The notes: a model not told the origin generated them from the sequence alone. A stretch of DNA of 64,000 nt from Sphingobacterium sp. CZ-UAM (GCF_002000245.1 NZ_MTCM01000001.1:1612001-1676000); one strand, 5' to 3'. Shown: positions 54,665 to 63,706, counted from the stretch's first letter. Numbers and translations: made by a program.

Positions 54665-54730
54665 ATTCAATGAACGATGCGATGTAAAATTAAAATTGAC
54701 TTCGAATTTTGGAAACAACCAATTAAAAAC

Positions 54731-55792
54731 CTAGACTTTTTTCATCATAGCTAAAGCATCCATTTGTTTCAATAAAAATGACTTGGCAGGTTTTTCAATG
54801 ATTTCATACGTTACAATAGAAATAATAGGGGTTATAATAAAAGCGAGTACCCGCAGATAGGGTAAGTTGTTAAAATTATTTTCTAGAATAAAAAATACAA
54901 GTGCATGAGTAAGATATACGCTGTAAGATATCTCGCCCAAATAATGAATAGGCCTCCAAGAAAAAAAACAACTTAAAAATTTAATATTAACACAAGCCGA
55001 CGGAATAAAAATTAAGCATAAATAAATGAACCAATCATTTAAATTGTTCATTATTAAAACGGGAAGAATTAAAAGGCAAATGTAAAGCATTGTCTTCGGA
55101 AACTTAAATAGATAGTTACACAAAAGTATACCTATTAGATAAGAACAAAGTGTTCGGACTAGCGTTAGACTGCCAAAACTAATATTTAATCCTCCATGGA
55201 CACTTGCGACCTTTATGGTCCTGCTGTCCAAATCGAAATAGTAAGATTGCAAAAATTGAATGGAATAAATGGTTGCTAAAGCTAGAATCAATAGCCCTAT
55301 TTTCCCTAAATTTTCCATCCGTAAAAGAAATTTCAATAAAAATGGAAAAATTAAATAAATAGCAAACTCAGTACATAATGACCATGCTGGATAAATAATC
55401 CCCTTTAAATAAGTATTGAAGTAAATTTGTGTCAACGATAACTGAGTAAAGATATCTGCCATATCTACTTCCTTTTGAAGTAGAAAAGATATGCCCACAA
55501 CAACAAAGTAGAGCGGATAAATTCTAATCAATCTTTTCATCAGATATGTTTTATAATGATCAGATGTTATGGTATTATTAAATTTATCCTGATACACCAT
55601 CGTTAGGACAATTGCACTTAGAAAGAAGAACAAATCCACTGACAAATAGCCTTTTTGAAAGAAGTTATTTAAGAAAATAAAGCTACCTCCTTTTTGTTCG
55701 CTGATTAGTTTTGTATAAGGAGTTAGAAAATGATAGGCTACTACCCAAAGCGCGGCTATCCCCCTTATGCCTGTTAAAGGTTTAAATTTCAT
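54731..55792 (-). CDS. Acyltransferase family 3 membrane protein
   Basis: This 353-residue integral membrane protein has about ten hydrophobic helices and the signature opening KPLTGIRGIAALWVVAYHFLTPY, where the His is the catalytic residue of acyltransferase-3 (OatA/ExoZ-like) enzymes. Further family marks are YLSVDLFFFLSAIVL and the C-terminal WRPIHYLGEISYSVYLTHALVFF. Such enzymes O-acetylate or otherwise acylate cell-surface sugars. The gene is AT-rich compared with its neighbours and sits between two copies of a roughly 157-bp promoter region, so it looks like a later insertion into a divergent promoter. It is transcribed from the minus-facing ECF-type promoter at 55874. Confidence 0.92.
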   Translation of the reverse strand: MKFKPLTGIRGIAALWVVAYHFLTPYTKLISEQKGGSFIFLNNFFQKGYLSVDLFFFLSAIVLTMVYQDKFNNTITSDHYKTYLMKRLIRIYPLYFVVVGISFLLQKEVDMADIFTQLSLTQIYFNTYLKGIIYPAWSLCTEFAIYLIFPFLLKFLLRMENLGKIGLLILALATIYSIQFLQSYYFDLDSRTIKVASVHGGLNISFGSLTLVRTLCSYLIGILLCNYLFKFPKTMLYICLLILPVLIMNNLNDWFIYLCLIFIPSACVNIKFLSCFFSWRPIHYLGEISYSVYLTHALVFFILENNFNNLPYLRVLAFIITPIISIVTYEIIEKPAKSFLLKQMDALAMMKKV

Positions 55793-55873
55793 TTGTCATT
55801 GTTATTTCTCACCAAATAATATAAAGAGATTTCCTTCGTAATTCAAACTTTAAATTTATCAATTAGATGTATA

Positions 55874-55898
55874 GACGGTTGAAGACCAAAATTGTCCC
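55874..55898 (-). promoter_or_regulatory. ECF-type promoter for the acyltransferase gene
   Basis: On the minus strand: GGGACAA, 14 nt, CGTC, about 82 nt before the start at 55792. It is a copy of the promoter at 54509. Confidence 0.74.
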
Positions 55899-55919
55899 GC
55901 TGATTTCGCGATATTTTTC

Positions 55920-55944
55920 GGGACAATTTCAATTGCCATTCGTC
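55920..55944 (+). promoter_or_regulatory. ECF-type promoter for the TlpA-like gene at 56018
   Basis: GGGACAA (55920-55926), 14 nt, CGTC (55941-55944), 73 nt before the start codon. Confidence 0.77.
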
Positions 55945-56017
55945 TTTGCAAAAAGAAATGAAGTAAAATAAACGCAATAGAAAGGCGAATACAGTTTCTA
56001 GGCCAAAACAAAAGAAT

Positions 56018-57202
56018 ATGAAAAAAATACTTCTTACCTTACTACTAGCCTGCTTGACCTATTGGTCAATGGCTCAAACAAAACAGTACACCATTATTTC
56101 CGCAATACCCCATGTTCAGGACAGTACATTTAATATGACAATCTGGAACGGTCCCCAGACACGTGCAGCGCAGGGGAAAATACGCAATGGGCAGATTTAC
56201 TATCAAGACACCACCTCTTCGGCATTGGTAATTCGCCTCACTTTGCCTGCGAAAAAACTGTTTAAAAGATCCGGTGGCGGATATATCCCTGTCAAAAGTC
56301 AATCCATTTGGCTGATTGCTACCCCAGGTAGCACGATCCAGCTGAACGGTCATCTTTCTGACTTTGCCGAGGTCTATCCCAACGGTGATCGGGAAAATGA
56401 AGTCCTCGCTTCACTGACCAAGATTTACCACCCCTTGTTGAATGCCTCGGCTAATATAAAACTTCGTCTGAACCAGGATTCGGACAAAATGGATTCCTTG
56501 GAGATAAAAAAGCTCCAGGCCGAACAGGAGCAGATCGATGCGGAGGCAAAACAGGTGATGGAAGCTTTTCTGAAAAAAAATCCTTCTTCCATCGCTGGGC
56601 TATATTATATGAATGACATGTTGCTACGCAATATGATTACGGTCGATTTTGTCCGTATGTTGTTGCCAGAGGTCGATAAACAGTATAAAGACAGCCCCTA
56701 TTATACAACGGTTGTCAGTCGTGTAGATGGTAACCGTTATCAAGCGGGTCATCCCATGCTCATACTCGCTAGCCCACACACCTTTGATGGGGTCGCATTT
56801 TCAACAGCGCAATGGGCGGGAAAATTTTATCTTGTTGACTTCTGGGGTTCTTGGTGTAGCCCTTGCATTGCAGATTTTCCCGCAGTCCGCCGCCTGCGGG
56901 ATACCTACCCCGATGATTTACATGTGCTCGGTATTGCGTTGGACAAAGAGGCCGCCTGGCGCAATGCCGTCGAATACCATGCGCTTGACTTTCCACAGAT
57001 TTTGAACGGATCTGCGGAGCTGGATTTTGTCGCCCGATTGAATGTGACTGGGTTTCCCACAAAAATTCTCGTCGATCCTAATGGCAAGATTGTCTACCGC
57101 ACATCAGGCGGTGGCGAAAAGGAATTTGCACAAATGGCAGCGATTATCAAAAAATGGAAAGACACTTTTCAGTCCGGCAGCAAAACAAAGAAGGATTTAT
57201 AG
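56018..57202 (+). CDS. Periplasmic TlpA-like thioredoxin-fold protein with DUF4369-like N-terminal domain
   Basis: This 394-residue exported protein has a signal peptide (LLTLLLACLTYWSMAQ). An N-terminal beta domain (about 20-130) with AAQGKIRNGQIYYQDT and TPGSTIQLNGH fits DUF4369. A helical middle part follows, then a C-terminal TlpA/ResA-like domain: PHTFDGVAFSTAQWAGK, FYLVDFWGSWCSPCIADFP with redox cysteines 280 and 283, and the cis-Pro region NVTGFPTKILVD. It is expected to reduce disulfides in exported proteins. It is divergent from the PNGase F-like operon, and that arrangement was the original one before the acyltransferase insertion (inferred from the duplicated promoter region). Confidence 0.9.
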   Translation: MKKILLTLLLACLTYWSMAQTKQYTIISAIPHVQDSTFNMTIWNGPQTRAAQGKIRNGQIYYQDTTSSALVIRLTLPAKKLFKRSGGGYIPVKSQSIWLIATPGSTIQLNGHLSDFAEVYPNGDRENEVLASLTKIYHPLLNASANIKLRLNQDSDKMDSLEIKKLQAEQEQIDAEAKQVMEAFLKKNPSSIAGLYYMNDMLLRNMITVDFVRMLLPEVDKQYKDSPYYTTVVSRVDGNRYQAGHPMLILASPHTFDGVAFSTAQWAGKFYLVDFWGSWCSPCIADFPAVRRLRDTYPDDLHVLGIALDKEAAWRNAVEYHALDFPQILNGSAELDFVARLNVTGFPTKILVDPNGKIVYRTSGGGEKEFAQMAAIIKKWKDTFQSGSKTKKDL

Positions 57203-57311
57203 GACCTCAATGCGACATTCATCAAATCTTTGTAACATTCCGCGTAAACAAGCCGCTTTGCCAGCTTTTTTATCGCCACGCTGTTCACAAATCATTTTTT
57301 TAATTTTTCTC

Positions 57312-57336
57312 GGGACAATTTTAAGGTTCGACCGTC
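57312..57336 (+). promoter_or_regulatory. ECF-type promoter for the small protein/fimbrillin-like operon
   Basis: GGGACAA (57312-57318), 14 nt, CGTC (57333-57336), 75 nt before the small-protein start. The (TAA)8 tract lies between promoter and start codon. Confidence 0.76.
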
Positions 57337-57387
57337 ATAAAAGTGTTAATCGCTCAAAAAGTCAATTGAGCTAACTATTAAAAAGCG

Positions 57388-57411
57388 TAATAATAATAAT
57401 AATAATAATAA
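57388..57411 (+). repeat. (TAA)8 microsatellite touching a start codon
   Basis: Eight TAA units run directly into the ATG of the small protein gene; the last A is the A of ATG. It lies in the 5' untranslated region after the ECF-type promoter. Changes in unit number would alter leader length without affecting the reading frame. Confidence 0.85.
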
Positions 57412-57596
57412 TGAAGAAAAAAAACAGAACAAAATACGTTCCGCCATATGTCTTTTTGATGATGCTGGAACTAGAACAGAGCTTCGCCGCAGAATCTGCC
57501 ACAACACGTCCCGTTAGTCCAACAGACAGTTCCAATCAACCTGAGGTCACCGAATGGAAAACAGGAGGAGATTTTAAACAATCCTTCGAACTATAA
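57411..57596 (+). CDS. Small protein of unknown function upstream of the fimbrillin-like gene
   Basis: This 61-residue protein starts MKKKNRTKYVPPYVFLMMLELEQSFAAES and ends EVTEWKTGGDFKQSFEL. There is a short hydrophobic stretch (YVFLMMLELEQSFAA) but no clear signal peptide. Small proteins of this build (basic start, 'L.le.s.aasS' middle, acidic 'peV.eW..g' end) are often seen just before lipoprotein genes in Bacteroidota, so it is likely real and co-transcribed with the fimbrillin-like gene 20 nt downstream. The function is unknown. Confidence 0.55.
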   Translation: MKKKNRTKYVPPYVFLMMLELEQSFAAESATTRPVSPTDSSNQPEVTEWKTGGDFKQSFEL

Positions 57597-57615
57597 CAAC
57601 GATCATAATTCAGTC

Positions 57616-59361
57616 ATGCAAACCATAAAAGTCATTTTCAAGAACATCTTTACCCTTTCAGGTAAAATAATTATCGTCGGCTTGATTTCCTTGTTCGCTG
57701 TATCCTGCAGTAAGAATGAAGAAACTATTACCACTGCCCCTACCGCAGCTGGCGAAACCGTATTAACATTTACGGTCAATGATATCACTGATCCCAGGAT
57801 CGAAAAAGTAGCTACCACCTCAGCTGCAAGAACATCCGAGGCACCTAGGTCCAAGCTGCTGCAATTTAAGGACGGTGGTTTTGACGCGTTCTTAGCAATA
57901 AGTCAAGGTCCAATTACAGGAAAATCAGCGGAACAATATACCAGCAGTAAAAATAATAGCCAGAATGGACTAAAAGTAGCCGCTAAAATGCCAACTACCA
58001 CCAAATATCGTATTCTTCTCTATAACGAACAGAATACCATCCTAAAAAAGGAAATTGAGGTACAAAGTGGCGAAACACCCAAAATCACAGTGGATGCTGG
58101 TGTAAAATACAACTGGTATGCTGTATCCACCAATGAAGGAAGCGCTCCCACAGTAACCAATGGTGTAATCGATAAAGCGGCATTAGCCAATAAAGATGTC
58201 CTTTATGCCAAGGGCTCAATTACCCCACAATTCGGTATGGACAACCAGATTCCAATCACATTTCGGCATTTAAATATTGCCTACTCGATTAATTTGGATG
58301 CACGTGGCGTTTTCGGTGCAATTAATCCTGAGACTCAGATCAAATTTCCAAGTGGGGACAATGTAATTTTCACGGGTGATCTCAATATCCTTAGCGGGAC
58401 GTATTCAAACCAGACAGCAATTCCAGCATCGTCGTTGACAAGCAATATGACCACCACAATGAGCTCTCCCAAAAACGGCGACGCCGTTGTTAAAAATGCG
58501 ATCTTCTACTCCAGCCAGGGCAGATCATTCAATAGCAATGAGTTTTCGGTTACATTCAGCCCCTTAAATATTAAATTATATGATGAACCACTTCCAAAAA
58601 TTTATGATAGTCGTACCTACCCCTTTGCCAATTCCTTTACGACCGAAGCAGGCAATCAATACAATATTACAGTGGAACTGACACAAAGTGGTACGATTAT
58701 CAATGGAAATATTGTCTGGGCTTCGGCAAACCTAATGTACAATCAGTCTGGAGGACTTTATCAATATTATTTCCGGACGAATAATGCTTATGTTGACGTA
58801 GATCCAAATGAATTCTGGGGATGGAAATCATCTACCCCTGATGGTTTTCAAAATATAATAGATCCCTGTGTCCGGGTGCAGCCGCTAAACACCTGGCGGA
58901 TGCCCTCCTCTGCTGAATTTGAAGCAATACGCAATGAATTTAGCGAGCAATATGTCGAACAAACACCTAGTCCTGGAATCTTTGGAGCGGCAGCGAGCCT
59001 CTTTGTCTCACGGGCTTATATAGCATGGCAATGGCGCTTCGGAAAAACAGCCAGCATCGCAAGTGAATTCCTTCTCTCCAAACCGACTACATTAATACTG
59101 CCTTTCAATGGTAAATTGGAATATAATACTTTTTCCGGACAATATTCAAGTCAGGAGCAACCCTCAACCATATTTGCAGGATTCGGAAATGTCGGTGGAG
59201 TTGGGTATTATTGGACATCAGACAGTTACACCTATCGAAAATTACAATTCAGTTCGACATTTTTCAATGCATTAACTTCAGCAAGTTTCGTTTCCGGGTC
59301 AACTCCTGCAAACTTTGAAGCCAGCTCACGGTTTAACATCCGTTGCGTACGTGACAACTAA
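57616..59361 (+). CDS. Fimbrillin-like lipoprotein with C-terminal FISUMP-like domain
   Basis: This 581-residue lipoprotein has a signal peptide with lipobox AVSC followed by SKNEE. Residues about 30-370 fit fimbrillin-family proteins: AAGETVLTFTVNDI at the mature start, YRILLYNEQNTILKKEIEVQSGE, and ITFRHLNIAYSINLDA. The C-terminal third (about 395-581) has WRMPSSAEFEAIRNEF, GYYWTSDSYT and a final RFNIRCVRDN, the pattern of the Fibrobacter major paralogous domain seen on Bacteroidota surface proteins. It is probably a surface or pilus-associated adhesin. It follows the small protein and is closed by a clear terminator. The family call is by pattern recognition. Confidence 0.75.
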   Translation: MQTIKVIFKNIFTLSGKIIIVGLISLFAVSCSKNEETITTAPTAAGETVLTFTVNDITDPRIEKVATTSAARTSEAPRSKLLQFKDGGFDAFLAISQGPITGKSAEQYTSSKNNSQNGLKVAAKMPTTTKYRILLYNEQNTILKKEIEVQSGETPKITVDAGVKYNWYAVSTNEGSAPTVTNGVIDKAALANKDVLYAKGSITPQFGMDNQIPITFRHLNIAYSINLDARGVFGAINPETQIKFPSGDNVIFTGDLNILSGTYSNQTAIPASSLTSNMTTTMSSPKNGDAVVKNAIFYSSQGRSFNSNEFSVTFSPLNIKLYDEPLPKIYDSRTYPFANSFTTEAGNQYNITVELTQSGTIINGNIVWASANLMYNQSGGLYQYYFRTNNAYVDVDPNEFWGWKSSTPDGFQNIIDPCVRVQPLNTWRMPSSAEFEAIRNEFSEQYVEQTPSPGIFGAAASLFVSRAYIAWQWRFGKTASIASEFLLSKPTTLILPFNGKLEYNTFSGQYSSQEQPSTIFAGFGNVGGVGYYWTSDSYTYRKLQFSSTFFNALTSASFVSGSTPANFEASSRFNIRCVRDN

Positions 59362-59407
59362 GGTAAATGTTATTTTTCACTCAATTTTATATTTTTAATG
59401 CAACCAG

Positions 59408-59435
59408 TAGCGGGACATGTTCCCGCTATTTTTTT
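59408..59435 (+). terminator. Terminator of the fimbrillin-like operon
   Basis: Stem TAGCGGGA/TCCCGCTA with a 5-nt loop (59408-59428) followed by seven T, 46 nt after the stop codon at 59361. Confidence 0.9.
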
Positions 59436-59793
59436 GAGACAGTATTGATTTACACCATACAGAATACCAGATAGACCTTCTCCATAATTGTACATGGGTA
59501 CAAAGCTATTCATTATAATCTATACGGTCAGTTATGTAGCTGATATACACAACAGGCCTAGCTTTTGTTTAAGCTTAATCTCTTATGTGAGCTAGCTCGC
59601 AACAATAAAAAAGTCTCCTACTTTTGCCAGTGGCAAAAGTAGGAGACATGACTAAGCTTTCAAACATCCTATTACAAACAACACATATTTTATTTCAGCG
59701 GGGATTTTGTTGAGTGTTCTTATTCAATGTGAGCTATTTATTCAGTATCGGCAACAATATGGGATTACGCTTGTGCATTGGAAATAGGCAGTT
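59436..59793. other. Intergenic region between convergent genes
   Basis: Apart from the minus-strand terminator at 59607-59647, I see no gene or conserved motif here. The region separates the plus-strand fimbrillin-like gene from the minus-strand alginate-lyase-like gene. Confidence 0.5.
59607..59647 (-). terminator. Terminator of the alginate-lyase-like gene
   Basis: A perfect 16-bp stem (59613-59628 with 59632-59647, arms begin GTCTCCTACTTTTGCC) with a 3-nt loop, followed on the minus strand by TTTTTT. It lies about 147 nt beyond the stop at 59794. It lacks a T-run on the plus strand. Confidence 0.85.
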
Positions 59794-61818
59794 TTATAAT
59801 TTTTCAATGACCATCGAGGATGCCTTATCGTTAAAGTTCAATGCGATCAGGTCAATGCTATGACCAGTCAGTACAATGGAATCCCCATTGAAATTTTCCC
59901 CATCATAAAGTGTCACCTGCAAGCCTTTAGGCACAATAATACTACTCAGCTGGTTATCGTTTACCCCCCTTGATTTGAGATCTTGCAGCGTATATCGCCC
60001 ATCGCTAAGCTGTTGATAAGCTCCTTTGTAGGGTGTGTCAGCGTACACGATGGCAGGCGTTGGATAAGGGTTTTTAGCTGTTACGCCAAAGGAGTTCAGG
60101 TAATAAGATAAATCGCTAAAGCGGGAATAACCCGGACTGCTTATTTGGAGCGCTTCAATAATATCGTTTCTCATTATTGAGGCCATTTCCACCAGGCTAT
60201 AGGTTGCTGTTGAAGGCCTAAATAGCGTATTATAATCTGTTCTGGTTTTATCCTTAGCCCACTCAGTGTTCACAAATTCAAAATGCTTGTAGTTTTCCGT
60301 ATCAACCAGATAAGGCCTTAAAAATGCAAACCCGTCCGCCATAGAACCGCCCAATACCGGATTTTGTGTTATAGTAGCGCGCTGATCAACCCAACTGCTG
60401 GAACGATGATAAACAAGACTGTCGACTATACTCCGGCCTTTGTGGATGTAGAGAGTACGTCCGATCTGACCCATAAACTGCATATCATAAACGTGGTAGG
60501 CAAAGGCATCACGACCAAGAAAATCGACACTGGCCCCATCGGCACGATAGGTAATGTTCAAGTGCTTATAAAATGCTGTAGTCGTTTCGTTAACCCGGAA
60601 ATTATCTTGCAGCACATAAGCGATATCCAACATCAATAAAACCCGGATTGTTTCCCAGTTATTGGTTCGGGCTTCCTGTTTCTTATAAAAATCGTACCTC
60701 GTTTTAAACCAATTGTCGATAGCGACCCGACTCTGCAGATCTAGCTGTTCCCTAATCAGGGAATACCCCTTGATAAAGGCCAAGAAGGCACTCTCCTGTG
60801 GTGTTTCGGTCGAAGCGGTATTTATTTTAGCCCAGGCGAGCAGGTTTTCCTTTGCCTTATCCAGGTATTTCTGCGCGTTGGGATGCTCCCGAAACAAAAA
60901 ATATTGCAGCCCCAGACGATAGACACGGTTTGATTCCTCATTGACAGATTTTTCCAGGATTCCATCGATCTTTGCAACTGGCGCCGGTGCCATTCCAAGT
61001 GCCAGATCTGCTTTGTCAGTGATTTGAGCCTGAAGAAAAGATCGCACCTGTTCGGAGCTTTGAATTTCTGCCTGGATCGAATCAAAAGTCAGTTTATCCA
61101 TCACCAGGTTCGAATAATAATTAGAAGCTGTAGTGCTATAGTCGATGGTTAATTTTGGACGATATAGCGGTTCAGTGCTCTCCTTAGATTCAAAGTCGGA
61201 ATAGAAAGCCGGAGAAGATGTTGTTTTTCTCTTAGCTATTATTCTGACAAACAGTTTTTTATCTGACTTGAGCGATTCTTGGATAATCGCTGAAGGAATC
61301 GTAAAGAAAACCTTACTGCCCTTTGTCTTGAACCTGCCATCAACTTCACCCAACAGTGTTCCCTCATGTGGCGCATTATTCCAGTTGATTGTTTTTTCAT
61401 CCATGGTTTTATTTTTGATCACATAGTAGGACCATTGGGCATTGGCTGTATCCGCAAGCTGAGCCACCCCACCGGTAAGCTCAATTTTTGCCTGCTTTAT
61501 CATGACAGCTGTAGGCGGTACACCGGATAAGTCAAAATGGAGAAAAATCTCCCGTCGATAACCGGCGCCATCATCCTTGGCCACCATATACGAGGCACTA
61601 CCATAGTTGCTATTGGCATAGGCACCGTCTTGTACATAGGCATCGGCATTCGGCAAAATACGGAACGATCCACCATCGTTATTGATGGTCGCCTGTTTAT
61701 CCAATCCACCCAGCATAGGATCGGATGTCAAGAGATCCTTCCGGCAACCGGATACTAATGCCGTCATCATCAGCATAACTGATGCTGTTTTCCAGCAATT
61801 GAAAATAGAAGTTTTCAT
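59794..61818 (-). CDS. Lipoprotein with DNRLRE (CBM96-like), alginate-lyase-like and crystallin-like domains
   Basis: This 674-residue lipoprotein has a signal peptide with VSGC followed by RKDLL. Domain 1 (about 50-225): a DNRLRE/CBM96-like module with ADAYVQDGAYANSNYGSA and REIFLHFDLSGVP. Domain 2 (about 235-590): an all-helical alginate-lyase-type toroid, with RVYRLGLQYFLFREHPNAQKY, EARTNNWETIRVLLML (the NNW motif) and DAFAYHVYDMQFMGQIGR, whose His/Tyr are candidate catalytic residues. Domain 3 (about 600-674): a short beta/gamma-crystallin-like end with LYDGENFNGDSIVLTG. It probably cleaves a uronic-acid-containing polysaccharide at the cell surface; the exact substrate is not clear. It stands next to an arylsulfatase gene, but each has its own ECF-type promoter. 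Confidence 0.8.
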   Translation of the reverse strand: MKTSIFNCWKTASVMLMMTALVSGCRKDLLTSDPMLGGLDKQATINNDGGSFRILPNADAYVQDGAYANSNYGSASYMVAKDDGAGYRREIFLHFDLSGVPPTAVMIKQAKIELTGGVAQLADTANAQWSYYVIKNKTMDEKTINWNNAPHEGTLLGEVDGRFKTKGSKVFFTIPSAIIQESLKSDKKLFVRIIAKRKTTSSPAFYSDFESKESTEPLYRPKLTIDYSTTASNYYSNLVMDKLTFDSIQAEIQSSEQVRSFLQAQITDKADLALGMAPAPVAKIDGILEKSVNEESNRVYRLGLQYFLFREHPNAQKYLDKAKENLLAWAKINTASTETPQESAFLAFIKGYSLIREQLDLQSRVAIDNWFKTRYDFYKKQEARTNNWETIRVLLMLDIAYVLQDNFRVNETTTAFYKHLNITYRADGASVDFLGRDAFAYHVYDMQFMGQIGRTLYIHKGRSIVDSLVYHRSSSWVDQRATITQNPVLGGSMADGFAFLRPYLVDTENYKHFEFVNTEWAKDKTRTDYNTLFRPSTATYSLVEMASIMRNDIIEALQISSPGYSRFSDLSYYLNSFGVTAKNPYPTPAIVYADTPYKGAYQQLSDGRYTLQDLKSRGVNDNQLSSIIVPKGLQVTLYDGENFNGDSIVLTGHSIDLIALNFNDKASSMVIEKL

Positions 61819-61925
61819 AAGTTAAGAATTAAGGTTTTACATTTGATCAGGCATACGATTATAGATAGATATTTCATGATGCATGATTCAGATTGAAATT
61901 AATTTTATTACACTATGCTACATAG

Positions 61926-61950
61926 GACGGTTGAGGAGATAAATTGTCCC
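61926..61950 (-). promoter_or_regulatory. ECF-type promoter for the alginate-lyase-like gene
   Basis: On the minus strand: GGGACAA, 14 nt, CGTC, about 107 nt before the start at 61818. Confidence 0.76.
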
Positions 61951-62050
61951 TAATTTTTTTATCTTTCTGGATTTACCGGGCTCGTCCAATTACAATGCGC
62001 TGCTGCCTTCCTACGACATTGTTTTGACGATGGGAATTGTCGTTTATCCA

Positions 62051-63640
62051 TCATCTATCAGTTTCATTAAATACTGCTGATTTTTGCGCTTCCAATACGG
62101 GAATAAGAAATTTTTCGAGTTCGGGAGTATGATGTTCCTTTTCCATAATAATTTCCATTTTTTTAACAATCCCGGGATGCCATTTAGCGAGATCATGCTG
62201 TTCCTTGGGATCTTTATTGAGATCAAAAAGCTCCGTTTTAATTATTCCTTTCATCAGATTAGAACGCACAGCCTTCCACTGTCCCATTCGGAGAGCCTGT
62301 TGGCCACCGTATTCGGGATATTCGAAATATAGATATTCGTGCTGTTGTTGGACGGACTCTTTTCCCCTCAATATTGGTAATACACTGAGGCCATCGACTT
62401 TAGCGGGGACGGTCTGCTGAATCAGTTCACAGAACGTTGGCATCATATCAATAGTTGCGGAAACGTGATCTGAGACTGTCCCTGCAGTGATAACTCCCGG
62501 CCATTGTACGATAAAAGGGACCCGTATTCCACCTTCACGCAGGAAACCTTTGCCCCAGCCATAGCTTTCATTGAACGGACCGCCACTGTTGAAAAAAACA
62601 GGGTCAACACCTGCATTGCTCGCAGGTCCATTATCACTTGAAAACATAATGATCGTATGCTCATAGAGTCCGTGCTTTTTTAATGCAGCGACCAGTTGCC
62701 CTATTTGCTCATCAAGTGTCGAGATCATTGCTGCATAGGTCGCCCTAGGATAACGACAAGGAAAGTACGATCCTCCTAAAAAAGGCTTTTCATCACCAAA
62801 TTTTTTATGATAATAATCCACCCATTTTTGCGGAGCTTGTAACGACACGTGCGGCAATGGGCTAGGATAATAAAGAAAAAAAGAATTATTTTTATTTCTT
62901 TCGATAAATTTCAGCGCCGATTGCAGCAATAAGTCTGGACCATACACCTTTTGCTGATAAGTAGCATAACTCCTGACATCCAGCGAGTCCAGTTCTTTAG
63001 GTAACCTGACATTGGGATCGATAATCTTATTGTCTACCGGAACGCGCAGATCATTTTCCCACAAATGACCGTTATAATAAGTATGATCTTGCCGTTGACA
63101 GAGATAGCCAAAAAAATAATCAAAACCCTGCTTGTTTGGTGTTCCAGAAGTATAGGGAGCCCCTAATCCCCACTTTCCTACCATACCAGTAGCATACCCA
63201 GCCTGTCGCAAGATTTTAGCAATGGTTATGGTAGAATCTGGAATTGGCCACTGTCCCTCCAAATGCGGATTTTCTTCCATGGCTTTGAAATCCCATACCG
63301 GTCCCCGCTCTTCCCATTCATGGTTGCCCCGTATATAGGCACGTCCGGAGCCCGTACCGGTCATGAGCAGATATCTCGACGGGGCGCATACAGCAAACGC
63401 ATAATGTTGCGTAAAACGCATACCTTGGGCTGCAAGCTCATCGATATGAGGTGTTTCTATTTTCTGTTGCCCATAACATCCTAGATCACCATAGCCAAGA
63501 TCATCAGCATAAATATAAATAATATTGGGACGCTTCGGGTTCGCAGCTGCCCCCGAAGTCTGGGCAGAGCTCAGCCCCGGCGATATGATATTACATATGC
63601 TAACGAACAGTCCCAGCAAGTAGCTTTTCTTATTTTCCAT
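62051..63640 (-). CDS. Sulfatase, Cys-type (arylsulfatase-like, S1 family)
   Basis: This 529-residue exported enzyme starts MENKKSYLLGLFVSICNI and has a signal peptide ending near LSSAQ. An upstream in-frame Met at 63679 adds 13 residues without improving the signal. Metal-binding Asp46-Asp47 lie in YIYADDLGYGDLG, and the maturation site C-A-P-S-R (Cys85) is followed by YLLMTGTGSGRA. Downstream VGKWGLGAPYT and IIMFSSDNGPAS complete the sulfatase pattern. It removes sulfate from a glycan, presumably in the periplasm or outside, and needs an external maturase. The alginate-lyase-like gene lies 233 nt downstream. It is the third sulfatase of the window, and all three are under the same promoter type. 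Confidence 0.93.
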   Translation of the reverse strand: MENKKSYLLGLFVSICNIISPGLSSAQTSGAAANPKRPNIIYIYADDLGYGDLGCYGQQKIETPHIDELAAQGMRFTQHYAFAVCAPSRYLLMTGTGSGRAYIRGNHEWEERGPVWDFKAMEENPHLEGQWPIPDSTITIAKILRQAGYATGMVGKWGLGAPYTSGTPNKQGFDYFFGYLCQRQDHTYYNGHLWENDLRVPVDNKIIDPNVRLPKELDSLDVRSYATYQQKVYGPDLLLQSALKFIERNKNNSFFLYYPSPLPHVSLQAPQKWVDYYHKKFGDEKPFLGGSYFPCRYPRATYAAMISTLDEQIGQLVAALKKHGLYEHTIIMFSSDNGPASNAGVDPVFFNSGGPFNESYGWGKGFLREGGIRVPFIVQWPGVITAGTVSDHVSATIDMMPTFCELIQQTVPAKVDGLSVLPILRGKESVQQQHEYLYFEYPEYGGQQALRMGQWKAVRSNLMKGIIKTELFDLNKDPKEQHDLAKWHPGIVKKMEIIMEKEHHTPELEKFLIPVLEAQKSAVFNETDR

Positions 63641-63706
63641 ATTTACTTCTGTTTGAGGACCTATTATATAGTCGATCAATGGTTGACCACCATTATCATC
63701 CTATAT

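Larger units (their letters stand above)
55849..56005. repeat. Promoter-region duplicate, right copy
   Basis: The partner of 54484-54640. It also contains two back-to-back ECF-type promoters, one now driving the acyltransferase gene and one the TlpA-like gene. Confidence 0.88.

Noticed and set aside
58356..58385. GGGACAA inside the fimbrillin-like gene as a further ECF-type promoter
   Set aside because: No CGTC follows at 14 nt and the site is inside a coding region.
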